Source of the DNA: CAXQRU01 sp964226685
GTDB taxonomy: Bacteria > Pseudomonadota > Gammaproteobacteria > Pseudomonadales > Cellvibrionaceae
Assembly: GCA_964226685.1 (NCBI GenBank)
Contig: CAXQRU010000059.1
Coordinates: forward strand, 1 to 23,142
DNA length: 23,142 nt
Direction of reading: 5' to 3'
In this document: one piece after another, positions 14,822-22,057 of the stretch
Position numbering within the stretch: position 1 is the stretch's first letter
How the letters are laid out: each line of letters begins with the position of its first letter
The notes under the pieces: generated by a model
The model's database searches: none
The model's input: only the letters and a program-made list of their open reading frames with translations
What the model was told of the DNA's origin: nothing
Program-made: the position numbers and the translations under genes

Positions 14822-16594
14822 ATGAGAGAAAGCATAGAACATACGCTCACCAGTTTTGATGGACAATCCATTTTCTTTCGCCACTGGCCAGCTACCACTT
14901 CAAACCCCACCCAAGGTAATTCTCCCCGAAAAGCCTTTATTCTTATGCACCGCGGACACGAACATTCTGGGCGCTTACAGCATATTGTCGATGAACTTGG
15001 GTATGAGGATTACGATTTTTTTGCGTGGGATGCGAGAGGGCATGGCCTTTCGGAGGGTGAGCGAGGCTACTGCCCCAATGTCGTCACCGCTTGTCGAGAT
15101 CTCCAGAGTTTTGTGGATCATCTGCAAGGTGATTTTGCCGTCAACCTTAACCAAAGCTTTATCATTGCTCAAAGTGTAGGAGCGGTGATCGCAGCCACTT
15201 GGTTACACGATTACGCCCCGAAAGTAAAAGGTGCTATTTTGGCCAGCCCGGCTTTCAAGGTCAAACTCTATGTTCCGCTGGCGATTCCCGGCCTTAGCTT
15301 GATGCAAAAAATACGAGGGCATTTTTACGTTAATAGTTACGTCAAAGGCAAGTGGTTAACGCACGATCCTGAGCGCGTTGCTAGCTACAATCATGATAAA
15401 TTAATCACGCGGCCCATCAGCGTGGATATGCTGCTGGATTTATTTAAAACCAGCAAACGCATTGTCGCTGACTCTCAAGCCATTCACACCCCGATACAAT
15501 TATTGATCTCTGGAGACGACTGGGTCGTTCACCATAAACCTCAGCACCAGTTTTATGATCGACTATCCTCCACCATCAAAGAAAAACATATTTTAAATGG
15601 TTTTTATCACGACACACTCGGTGAAAAAGATCGCGAATTGGCCTTTGATAAAATTCGAGCCTTTGTCGATCGCTGCCATGATTATACTCATAACCCAGCA
15701 CCACTTCGCCAAGCTGACCGCTATGGTTACAGCTACGAAGAGTGCCAACAGCTGAACCAGACGTTAAGCAAACTCTCACTTGAACATTGGTATTGGGCTG
15801 CGACCAAAAGTGCTTTACGTTTAGGCGGAAAACTCTCTAAAGGTGTAGCCCTTGGCCATGAAATTGGTTTTGACTCTGGCAGCATGCTCGATTACGTCTA
15901 TCAAAACAAACCCTCAGCCGCAACACAAACTCCAGTGTTATCGCAATTGGGACGCTGCATTGATAAACAATACCTCAATGCCATTGGCTGGAGAGGCATC
16001 CGCCAACGCAAAGTTCATTTAGAAAATCTGATTGATCAAGCCATTCAACGCCTAACAAAGGCCAAAAAACCCATCCATATTGTGGACATCGCCGCGGGTC
16101 ACGGTCGCTATCTACTAGATGCTCTCAACAAACGGCCCGACTCCATTGTTCTGCGAGATTATAGTGATACCAATGTCCAGGAAGGCAAAAAACTACTAAA
16201 AAGTCGCCACCTAGATGAGGTCGGGCAGTTTATTAAGGCCGATGCATTCAACACCAAAGAATTAAGCCAAACACTCCCCCACCCGACTCTGGCAATCAGC
16301 TCAGGGCTCTATGAATTATTTCCAGACAATGCACTCATCAATGCTTCTCTGGATGGTTTATCTCAAGCCATGAAACCGGGCAGTTACTTTATTTACACCA
16401 ACCAGCCCTGGCACCCACAACTGGCCTTTATCGCCAGAGCACTGACGAGCCATCGAGAACATGAAGCCTGGGTGATGCGCCGACGCAGCCAAGCAGAAAT
16501 GGATCAGCTCGTTGACGATGCAGGCTTTGAAAAGCTCACCCAGCTAATCGACCAATGGGGAATTTTTACTGTTACGCTTGCGGTAAAACGGTAA
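14822..16594 (+). CDS. YnbC-like fusion: alpha/beta hydrolase plus SAM methyltransferase
   Basis: A 590-residue two-domain protein. Residues about 1-290 form an alpha/beta hydrolase of the monoacylglycerol-lipase/lysophospholipase (S33) type: oxyanion region HRGHEHSGR (43-51), DARGHGLSEG (70-79), a nucleophile elbow AQSVG with Ser118, an acid in SGDD (230-233) and His263 (FYHD). After a linker (about 295-410) a class I methyltransferase follows, with motif I VDIAAGHGRY (421-430). The usual GHSMG elbow is altered to AQSVG. Fusion, length and setting match E. coli YnbC. It is divergent from the YnbA-PlsC-YnbB operon across 104 bases. Likely job: deacylate and/or methylate the lipid those enzymes make; substrate unknown. 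It ends in a strong terminator. Confidence 0.85.
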   Translation: MRESIEHTLTSFDGQSIFFRHWPATTSNPTQGNSPRKAFILMHRGHEHSGRLQHIVDELGYEDYDFFAWDARGHGLSEGERGYCPNVVTACRDLQSFVDHLQGDFAVNLNQSFIIAQSVGAVIAATWLHDYAPKVKGAILASPAFKVKLYVPLAIPGLSLMQKIRGHFYVNSYVKGKWLTHDPERVASYNHDKLITRPISVDMLLDLFKTSKRIVADSQAIHTPIQLLISGDDWVVHHKPQHQFYDRLSSTIKEKHILNGFYHDTLGEKDRELAFDKIRAFVDRCHDYTHNPAPLRQADRYGYSYEECQQLNQTLSKLSLEHWYWAATKSALRLGGKLSKGVALGHEIGFDSGSMLDYVYQNKPSAATQTPVLSQLGRCIDKQYLNAIGWRGIRQRKVHLENLIDQAIQRLTKAKKPIHIVDIAAGHGRYLLDALNKRPDSIVLRDYSDTNVQEGKKLLKSRHLDEVGQFIKADAFNTKELSQTLPHPTLAISSGLYELFPDNALINASLDGLSQAMKPGSYFIYTNQPWHPQLAFIARALTSHREHEAWVMRRRSQAEMDQLVDDAGFEKLTQLIDQWGIFTVTLAVKR

Positions 16595-16599
16595 TCAAT

Positions 16600-16624
16600 G
16601 CCCAGCTTTGCTGGGCTACTTTTA
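16600..16624 (+). terminator. intrinsic terminator after the hydrolase-methyltransferase gene
   Basis: GCCCAGC (16600-16606), loop TTT, GCTGGGC (16610-16616), then TACTTTTATTT: a perfect 7-bp GC-rich stem with a T-rich tail, starting six bases after the stop codon. The tail overlaps the stop codon of the converging TerA gene. The minus-strand tail (ATTGATTACC) is not T-rich, so it looks one-directional. Confidence 0.85.
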
Positions 16625-17770
16625 TTTGCTACCTGCTCCCCAACGAAAACCCCAACCATAGGCTTGATCCAGCTGAGGATGGCCAGGAAAATATCGATTG
16701 AGACGCTCGACTTTCATCGAACCGCCTTCATTAACAACTCGCGCAATCGCACACATATTATTTTGATTGCCATCGACCAGACGAGTTTCAATGGGCGGTT
16801 CATTGGGTACATGCAAAGTCACCACGCCATCGGTTTTGGCCCAATTAGCAACGCCCTCATAGATAAAGGCATAAATTAATACTTCATCGATCTCGCGCCA
16901 GTATTGACCATTAATATGCAGCCATTCGCCATCTTTATTTTGGCCTGAGCGATCATCACCCAACAAATGCACATAGGGCGCGGCTTGCAAGCTCCCAAAT
17001 CGACGCCCCAAGGCTTGCACCACATCTTGCTGTCCATTCTTTAGCCGAACAAAACAGCCCAAATCCAAATCCACCTCGCGATTAAGCAGCTTTTTGAAAA
17101 ATCCTTTTTGAGGCTCGCCTTGATTCCAATTGAGATTCACTTTAATCAAACCATAGTCTTCGCGCTTAGCTAAACTAATGCTGGGCTTATCTTTCGTCAG
17201 AGATACCTTGCTGAGATTCACCGACGATTTTGCGGGCGATGACTCCTGGGGTGGCGGGCTGCTGGGGGCTGGCTCGTCAGCTACCTCAACACCGAAAAAT
17301 TCCGACAAAGGCTTGAGACCGCCATTAAAGCCTTGGGATACAAAGCGAAACTTCCATTCCTGATTTCGTCGATATAATTCGCCTAAAATCAACGCCGCCT
17401 CGCCCCGACTCGAAAGATCGACTTCACCGGTCATCAATATTTGACCCTGATGCTCAATATGAATGGCTAATTGCCCTAAGTTCGCCACCGTTTTACCTGC
17501 ATCGCAGGTCGCCGCAAAGGCAATTTTTTGTACAGAGCCATCGACTTTTGGCAATGCCACGGCAAACGTCGTTTCGTTGCCATTTGCCCTCATAGAAAGG
17601 CTTTGATCAAGAGTACTGGTCTGGCCATAAAAGATCATGTCGCTATCGCCCTTGACCTTGCCATTATCATAGAGCCTAAAAGCTGAAACATCGACGGCCG
17701 CTCCAGAGACCACCTTAACATTCAACTCATCGATTGGAACCGGAGCATTGGCACCTGCCGTCATTTTCAT
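16622..17770 (-). CDS. TerA family protein (two TerD-like domains)
   Basis: A 382-residue protein of the TerA/TerD family, cytoplasmic calcium-binding domains linked to tellurite and general stress resistance, with unclear biochemistry. The first TerD-like domain (about 1-163) holds LYDNGKVKGDSDMIFYGQ (33-50). A Pro/Ser-rich linker (164-200) leads to the second (about 205-382), which has VDLDLGCFV (233-241), the GDDRSG calcium loop (271-276), YAFIYEGVANW (300-310) and the closing AYGWGFRWGAGSK. This C-terminal layout is typical of TerA. The frame starts 18 bases earlier (17788) without a ribosome site; ATG 17770 has GAAGG eight bases upstream. No terB, terC, terD or terZ is adjacent, so it is an orphan here. 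Tellurite resistance cannot be concluded. Confidence 0.88.
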   Translation of the reverse strand: MKMTAGANAPVPIDELNVKVVSGAAVDVSAFRLYDNGKVKGDSDMIFYGQTSTLDQSLSMRANGNETTFAVALPKVDGSVQKIAFAATCDAGKTVANLGQLAIHIEHQGQILMTGEVDLSSRGEAALILGELYRRNQEWKFRFVSQGFNGGLKPLSEFFGVEVADEPAPSSPPPQESSPAKSSVNLSKVSLTKDKPSISLAKREDYGLIKVNLNWNQGEPQKGFFKKLLNREVDLDLGCFVRLKNGQQDVVQALGRRFGSLQAAPYVHLLGDDRSGQNKDGEWLHINGQYWREIDEVLIYAFIYEGVANWAKTDGVVTLHVPNEPPIETRLVDGNQNNMCAIARVVNEGGSMKVERLNRYFPGHPQLDQAYGWGFRWGAGSK

Positions 17771-17778
17771 AATCAATA

Positions 17779-17783
17779 CCTTC
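17779..17783 (-). promoter_or_regulatory. Shine-Dalgarno favouring the inner TerA start
   Basis: On the minus strand GAAGG lies eight bases before ATG 17770. The alternative starts at 17788 and 17785 have no ribosome site, and this motif would lie inside their coding sequence. Confidence 0.5.
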
Positions 17784-17800
17784 ATCATAAGTTAGGAGAC

Positions 17801-17830
17801 ATTGTTGCTTTTTATTTTGGCAGCAACAAT
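17801..17830. repeat. perfect 9-bp inverted repeat between divergent genes
   Basis: ATTGTTGCT (17801-17809) and AGCAACAAT (17822-17830) are exact reverse complements separated by 12 bases. They lie in the 72-base region between the TerA start and the zinc-ribbon gene. The position suits an operator for a dimeric regulator of both genes. A hairpin is also possible, but neither side has a T-run, so it is not an ordinary terminator. Confidence 0.5.
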
Positions 17831-17842
17831 ACTTAGAGAATC

Positions 17843-18595
17843 ATGAGTGTATATCCTTGCTGTCCTAACTGCCACTACCAAAGAACGCCAGCCGATGCTC
17901 GCCTGCACGGTGCCATCTGCCCTCAATGCGGTATTGTTTATGCCAAATGGCAATCCCAAAGCGAATCAGAAGAGTCACCAGGGCTGGAAGAGGTGACACA
18001 CACCATCACACCTTCCAAAAGTAAGCGCCTTGTTGCACTGATCACCTACACGCCTGAAGAGGTCGAGGACGTTTATTTTTATGGGCGCTGTGTTGTTTGG
18101 GTTCTATTTGCCCTATGGGGCATGAGTTTTATTATCAACGGCCTAGACTGGCAAGATATTATGAATTCGTTCATGCACAATATTAACCTGCCATTCCACG
18201 AGTTTGGCCACGTATTATTCAGCCCCTTTGGACGCTTCATGACGATTCTGGGGGGCAGCTTGTTTCAGTTGCTGTTACCCTTGGGTTTAACACTGGTATT
18301 TTTGATCAAACAAAAAGATACTTTCGCCGCCACCATCACTTTCTGGTGGCTGGGTCAAAGCTTTGTTGACCTAGCTCCCTATATCGCTGATGCCACCTTC
18401 CGAGGACTACCCCTCATTGGCGGCCTGGGAGAAGAATCTCACGATTGGGGTAATCTACTCACCATGCTGGGTTGGCTACAATACGACAGGGCCATCGCTA
18501 ATTTTAGCTTTACCCTAGGTAGTCTGATTATGATCAGCAGCATGCTATGGGGCGCGTATTTACTGTGGCAGCAAAGAAAAGTATTAACCCGGTAA
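17843..18595 (+). CDS. zinc-ribbon membrane protein with HEFGH motif (M50-like putative metalloprotease)
   Basis: A 250-residue protein that I cannot name. The N-terminus is a zinc ribbon: CPNC (7-10) and CPQC (26-29), followed by YAKW, the pattern of small zinc-ribbon heads in bacterial membrane proteins. A polar linker (about 37-75) leads to a membrane region with helices at roughly 84-100, 133-155, 160-176 and 222-242. HEFGH (119-123) is an HExxH zinc-protease motif entering a hydrophobic stretch, and DLAPYIADA (177-185) could provide the third ligand, as Asp does in site-2 (M50) proteases. The fold is inferred, not proven. It is divergent from the TerA gene across an inverted repeat, and converges on dctP2 with a 16-base gap. 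Confidence 0.65.
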   Translation: MSVYPCCPNCHYQRTPADARLHGAICPQCGIVYAKWQSQSESEESPGLEEVTHTITPSKSKRLVALITYTPEEVEDVYFYGRCVVWVLFALWGMSFIINGLDWQDIMNSFMHNINLPFHEFGHVLFSPFGRFMTILGGSLFQLLLPLGLTLVFLIKQKDTFAATITFWWLGQSFVDLAPYIADATFRGLPLIGGLGEESHDWGNLLTMLGWLQYDRAIANFSFTLGSLIMISSMLWGAYLLWQQRKVLTR

Positions 18596-18611
18596 CGCCT
18601 AAAAAATCAGT

Positions 18612-19643
18612 CTATTGGTTGCGGTTAGCTTTAAGAGCCGCTTGAATCAAATTTTGGCCCACTGATTTTTCAAATCGATCCCACACCGGGCGCGTGGCTT
18701 CAACCCACTTGCGACGCTGTTCAATATCTAGAGTAATGATTTTATTGTAAGCATTATTGGCTATACGCTGACGATCACTGGCATCTTTAGTCTTGGCAAC
18801 CGCATTGGCATAATTGATGGCGGTTTGAAAGGCTAACTCAAACACTTCTTTTTGCTCGGGAGTTAAGCTATACCAAAATGTCGTACTGGTAATAACAACA
18901 TATTCAATCACCCCATGATTGGTTTCGGTAATATAGGGTTGGAACTCATAAAACTTCTTACTGTAAATATTGGACCAAGTATTTTCTTGCGACTGAATTT
19001 TGCCCTGAGCCAAATACTGGTAGACATCCGCGAAGCGAAGCCTAATAGGATTGGCATCCAGCAGTTTGAATTGAGCCTCAATAACATCCGAATGCATGAT
19101 TCGAACACTCAAACCGGCCACATCTTTAGGCAAAACAATGGGTCTCGTGGCAGAAAGCTGCTTCATACCATTGTGCACATACCCCAAGCCTTTAATGCCG
19201 TAAGGTTGCATGGTATTGAGTAGCGCTTTACCTTCTGGACTCGCTTGAAAACGCTCCAAGGCTTCCATGTCTTCAAACAAAAAAGGCAAATCGAATAAGC
19301 GAAAGCGATCCGTGTATCGCTCAAATTTAGACAACGATGGCGCACCAAAGTGCACGCGACCCGCACGAATTTCTTCGACGATATCCGCATCATCAATCAA
19401 ACTGGTATTGGGATAAATAATGATTTCAAACTCATCGCCAAGGTGGTGCTCAACGATATCTTTGACCATGGTAGCCAGCCGCCCTTTTGGGGTGTCTGGC
19501 TCCACGATATGGGCAAAGATGAGCTTTTGAGGGGCGGCCACTGCCGAAGCTGGAACCAATAGGCAAATGACCAGTAAAGCAATGGCTCCAAATGAATGAT
19601 ATAAGATATTTACGCTACCTCTAAATAAATTCATACCATTCAT
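18612..19643 (-). CDS. second TRAP solute-binding protein (DctP family)
   Basis: Periplasmic solute-binding protein of a TRAP transporter, 343 residues. The signal peptide runs to about residue 37 (LLVPASAVAA). Family features are YPNTSLI (77-83), GAPSLSKF (100-107), DLPFLFED (118-125), Arg181 in VRIMHSDV (the conserved arginine that salt-bridges a substrate carboxylate), and QENTWSNIYSKKF (219-231). Compared with the first SBP the GQEN motif reads SQEN and the ligand-facing segments differ, so substrate range may differ. It starts 7 bases after dctM with AAGGG upstream, making it the last gene of a P-Q-M-P operon. No terminator is visible before the converging gene. Confidence 0.9.
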   Translation of the reverse strand: MNGMNLFRGSVNILYHSFGAIALLVICLLVPASAVAAPQKLIFAHIVEPDTPKGRLATMVKDIVEHHLGDEFEIIIYPNTSLIDDADIVEEIRAGRVHFGAPSLSKFERYTDRFRLFDLPFLFEDMEALERFQASPEGKALLNTMQPYGIKGLGYVHNGMKQLSATRPIVLPKDVAGLSVRIMHSDVIEAQFKLLDANPIRLRFADVYQYLAQGKIQSQENTWSNIYSKKFYEFQPYITETNHGVIEYVVITSTTFWYSLTPEQKEVFELAFQTAINYANAVAKTKDASDRQRIANNAYNKIITLDIEQRRKWVEATRPVWDRFEKSVGQNLIQAALKANRNQ

Positions 19644-19650
19644 TAAACCC

Positions 19651-21264
19651 TTATTTGACGACGATCTCCGGCCCCATCATTAGCGTTGGAAGCCAAGTCG
19701 AAATTGGCTCTATGTAAGTTACCAATATCAAGAAGATGAACAACACGCCAACAAATGGCAATGCGGCTTTCACGACTCGAGCCAAGCTCATCCCAGTAAT
19801 ACCAGAGGTCACAAAGAGATTCAACCCAACTGGCGGGGTTATCATACCAATTTCCATGTTCACAACCATCATAATTCCCAGATGGATTGGGTCAACCCCC
19901 AACTCAATGGCAATTGGAAATACAACCGGAGCTACGATAACGAGCAACCCTGAAGGCTCCATGAATTGGCCACCGATCAATAATATGACATTCACCATCA
20001 GTAGGAAAGTAAACCAACTAAAGCCCGAGTCCAGCATCCACTCGGTAATCATCTGAGGAATTCGTTCCGCAGACAAGGTGTGAGCAAACAACAGCGCATT
20101 CGCAATGATAAACATTAACATAATGGTTGTTTTGGTGCCATCTAGCATTACACCACGGGTTTCATTATGGAAAAATGACGGGAGTAGCTTTCGAACAATC
20201 AAAAACAAGTTTCTGCCCCAGATTGCAAGCGATTGCTGAAGAGCCTTGGATAATGACAAGGACCCTTTTCTGATGACACCATAAAACAAGGTCACCATAA
20301 TGGCGATAGCAACACCTATGATTAACCGGAGAGAAACCGAGAACCCTTCTATTTTGTCAGCTGCGAAGTAAGCAATACTCATCCACACGACAAAGAAAGA
20401 AACACCATAAGCGGTAGCCGAGAACCCTAACCTAGCCTCAGGAGAGTCGGTTTTTTCCACCCATGGCATCCCTTTCAAAGGCCCCATATCCCGATAAACA
20501 AACAACGCTACCAAGATAGCATAAGCAGATGCCACTACAGCCGCTTCGGTGGGAGTGAAAGACCCCCCGTAAATACCTCCCATGATGATAACAATCAGGA
20601 AGATACCCCACCATGCACTTTTGCCACAACGCAACAACCGATCAAAACCCGCCCACGGCTCAGCAGGGAGATTCTTAACACGAGCAGTAATATAAATGGC
20701 TAGCATGAGCATACCGCCGGCCAACAACCCGGGAATCACACCACCCAGGAACATTCTACCAACGGAAACATTGGTCGCCGCAGCATACACCACCATCACG
20801 ATGGAGGGAGGAATCAAAATACCTAGGGTACCCGCGTTGGCAACAATACCCGCTGCAAAGTCCTTGCTATAACCCACTTTGCACATACCGGTTATTGCGA
20901 TCGAACCAATTGCCACAACGGTCGCCGGAGAAGAACCAGATAGAGCGGCAAACATCATACAAGCCAAGACCGAGGCCATCGCCAAGCCACCTCGCAAATG
21001 ACCGACACTTGCAATCGCCAAATCAATCAACCGCCTTGCCACACCACCCGTTGACATGAACGCAGAAGCAATAATAAAAAACGGAATTGCCAATAAAGTA
21101 GAATGCTGCCCCGTACCAAACAATGATATGGCCACGGCTGACATTTTTTCGCCATCGGCAATAAACGCAACAAACGTGATAGATGATAACCCTAGAGCGA
21201 GACCGACCGGTACGCCCACAAATAACAGAGCTAAAACCATTGAAAATAAAATAATAGCTTCCAT
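19651..21264 (-). CDS. dctM: TRAP transporter large permease (DctM), enlarged
   Basis: Large membrane subunit of the TRAP transporter, carrying out sodium-coupled uptake of the solute delivered by the binding protein. The family core is clear: GVPVGLALG (17-25), PFFIIASAFM (61-70), SGSSPATVVAIG (109-120), GTLGILIPPS (145-154), FTPTEAAVVA (236-245), and the second half with EPSGLLVIVAP (436-446) and MITPPVGLNLFV (474-485). It is 537 residues, while the usual DctM is about 425-450. The extra residues (about 260-370) lie between FTPTEAA and the TTIMLMFIIA helix and include two hydrophobic stretches (about 283-302 and 312-330). GGAG lies five bases before the ATG, and dctQ ends 10 bases upstream. 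Confidence 0.94.
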   Translation of the reverse strand: MEAIILFSMVLALLFVGVPVGLALGLSSITFVAFIADGEKMSAVAISLFGTGQHSTLLAIPFFIIASAFMSTGGVARRLIDLAIASVGHLRGGLAMASVLACMMFAALSGSSPATVVAIGSIAITGMCKVGYSKDFAAGIVANAGTLGILIPPSIVMVVYAAATNVSVGRMFLGGVIPGLLAGGMLMLAIYITARVKNLPAEPWAGFDRLLRCGKSAWWGIFLIVIIMGGIYGGSFTPTEAAVVASAYAILVALFVYRDMGPLKGMPWVEKTDSPEARLGFSATAYGVSFFVVWMSIAYFAADKIEGFSVSLRLIIGVAIAIMVTLFYGVIRKGSLSLSKALQQSLAIWGRNLFLIVRKLLPSFFHNETRGVMLDGTKTTIMLMFIIANALLFAHTLSAERIPQMITEWMLDSGFSWFTFLLMVNVILLIGGQFMEPSGLLVIVAPVVFPIAIELGVDPIHLGIMMVVNMEIGMITPPVGLNLFVTSGITGMSLARVVKAALPFVGVLFIFLILVTYIEPISTWLPTLMMGPEIVVK

Positions 21265-21274
21265 AAAAACTCCG

Positions 21275-21994
21275 TTATACCTTCTTATCTAATGAAACGT
21301 GATCTTCTGGCTCAACACCGTGACTTTTTACTAAATCTTCAGCCTCGTGACCACTGATAATGCCATCACACTTGCCCAATAGAATATCGACACAAGCTTG
21401 AAGTGAACGAAGAGAAAGCAACGCTAAACCAATCGGCACCACCAATAAAACCACCCATTTTTGAACGCGTTCTCCAACCCCAAACCAGGATTGAATAAAC
21501 TCGGGGTATCTTAATTCATCGACACCAATGCGGCTTTTTTCATAAAACGTTACCCAATAGTCAATGGCTCCGCTTTTTACGTCAACGCCCATCGCATTGA
21601 GCCAAGTGCTATCTAACAAAATCAAGCCATAAAATAAACCACAGAGCGCTCCGAAAAATCCAAAGGCGCGAGCCACTGGGCGCGATACGGCTTTCGTTAT
21701 GATATCTATACCCAAATGTAGGCGATATTTAATGCCGAAACTCATACCTAAAATAATTAACCATGAGAACGCAAACATTTGAAATTCAAGTGCAGCAGAC
21801 CACCCAGACTCAAACCCATCGCGAGCAATAATCTGACCCAATGAAACGAGTAAAATGGAAGTGATAATAGTGATAATGATATTTTCTTCAACGCGCTGCA
21901 CCGCCTTTGGAAAGAAGATTTCCAAAACCCAAATAAGTGCCATCATTACCAATAGGCATAGATGGGGCCAGTAGGCCTCAAGTAACCCAGTCAT
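21275..21994 (-). CDS. dctQ: TRAP transporter small permease (DctQ)
   Basis: Small membrane subunit that pairs with DctM in TRAP transporters. The 239-residue protein has about four or five helices (roughly 12-32, 39-57, 70-88, 107-128 and 179-203). FGIKYRLHLGIDIIT (86-100) matches the DctQ-typical R-x-H-x-G-x-D segment. It is longer than many DctQ proteins because of a loop at about 130-178 and a charged C-terminal tail (about 205-239), which is probably cytoplasmic. The start has GAGG eight bases upstream. It is separated from dctP by 63 bases containing a stable hairpin. Confidence 0.92.
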   Translation of the reverse strand: MTGLLEAYWPHLCLLVMMALIWVLEIFFPKAVQRVEENIIITIITSILLVSLGQIIARDGFESGWSAALEFQMFAFSWLIILGMSFGIKYRLHLGIDIITKAVSRPVARAFGFFGALCGLFYGLILLDSTWLNAMGVDVKSGAIDYWVTFYEKSRIGVDELRYPEFIQSWFGVGERVQKWVVLLVVPIGLALLSLRSLQACVDILLGKCDGIISGHEAEDLVKSHGVEPEDHVSLDKKV

Positions 21995-22021
21995 GTCGAA
22001 TACCTCAAGAATACTAAAGGA

Positions 22022-22045
22022 TATCCACCACCGAAGTGGTGGATA
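22022..22045 (-). promoter_or_regulatory. UUCG-capped hairpin between dctP and dctQ
   Basis: The minus-strand transcript contains TATCCACCAC, loop TTCG, GTGGTGGATA: a perfect 10-bp stem closed by a C(UUCG)G tetraloop, an unusually stable type. No real T-run follows, so it is probably an mRNA-stability or partial-attenuation element. Such an element would give more binding protein than permease from one transcript. Confidence 0.6.
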
Positions 22046-22057
22046 ATGGGGGGTCGA

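Noticed and set aside
16598..16879. 93-codon plus-strand frame after the hydrolase-methyltransferase
   Set aside because: It overlaps the terminator and runs antisense to the well-supported TerA gene.
16622..17770. Tellurite resistance determinant
   Set aside because: A lone TerA without the other ter genes does not support that phenotype.
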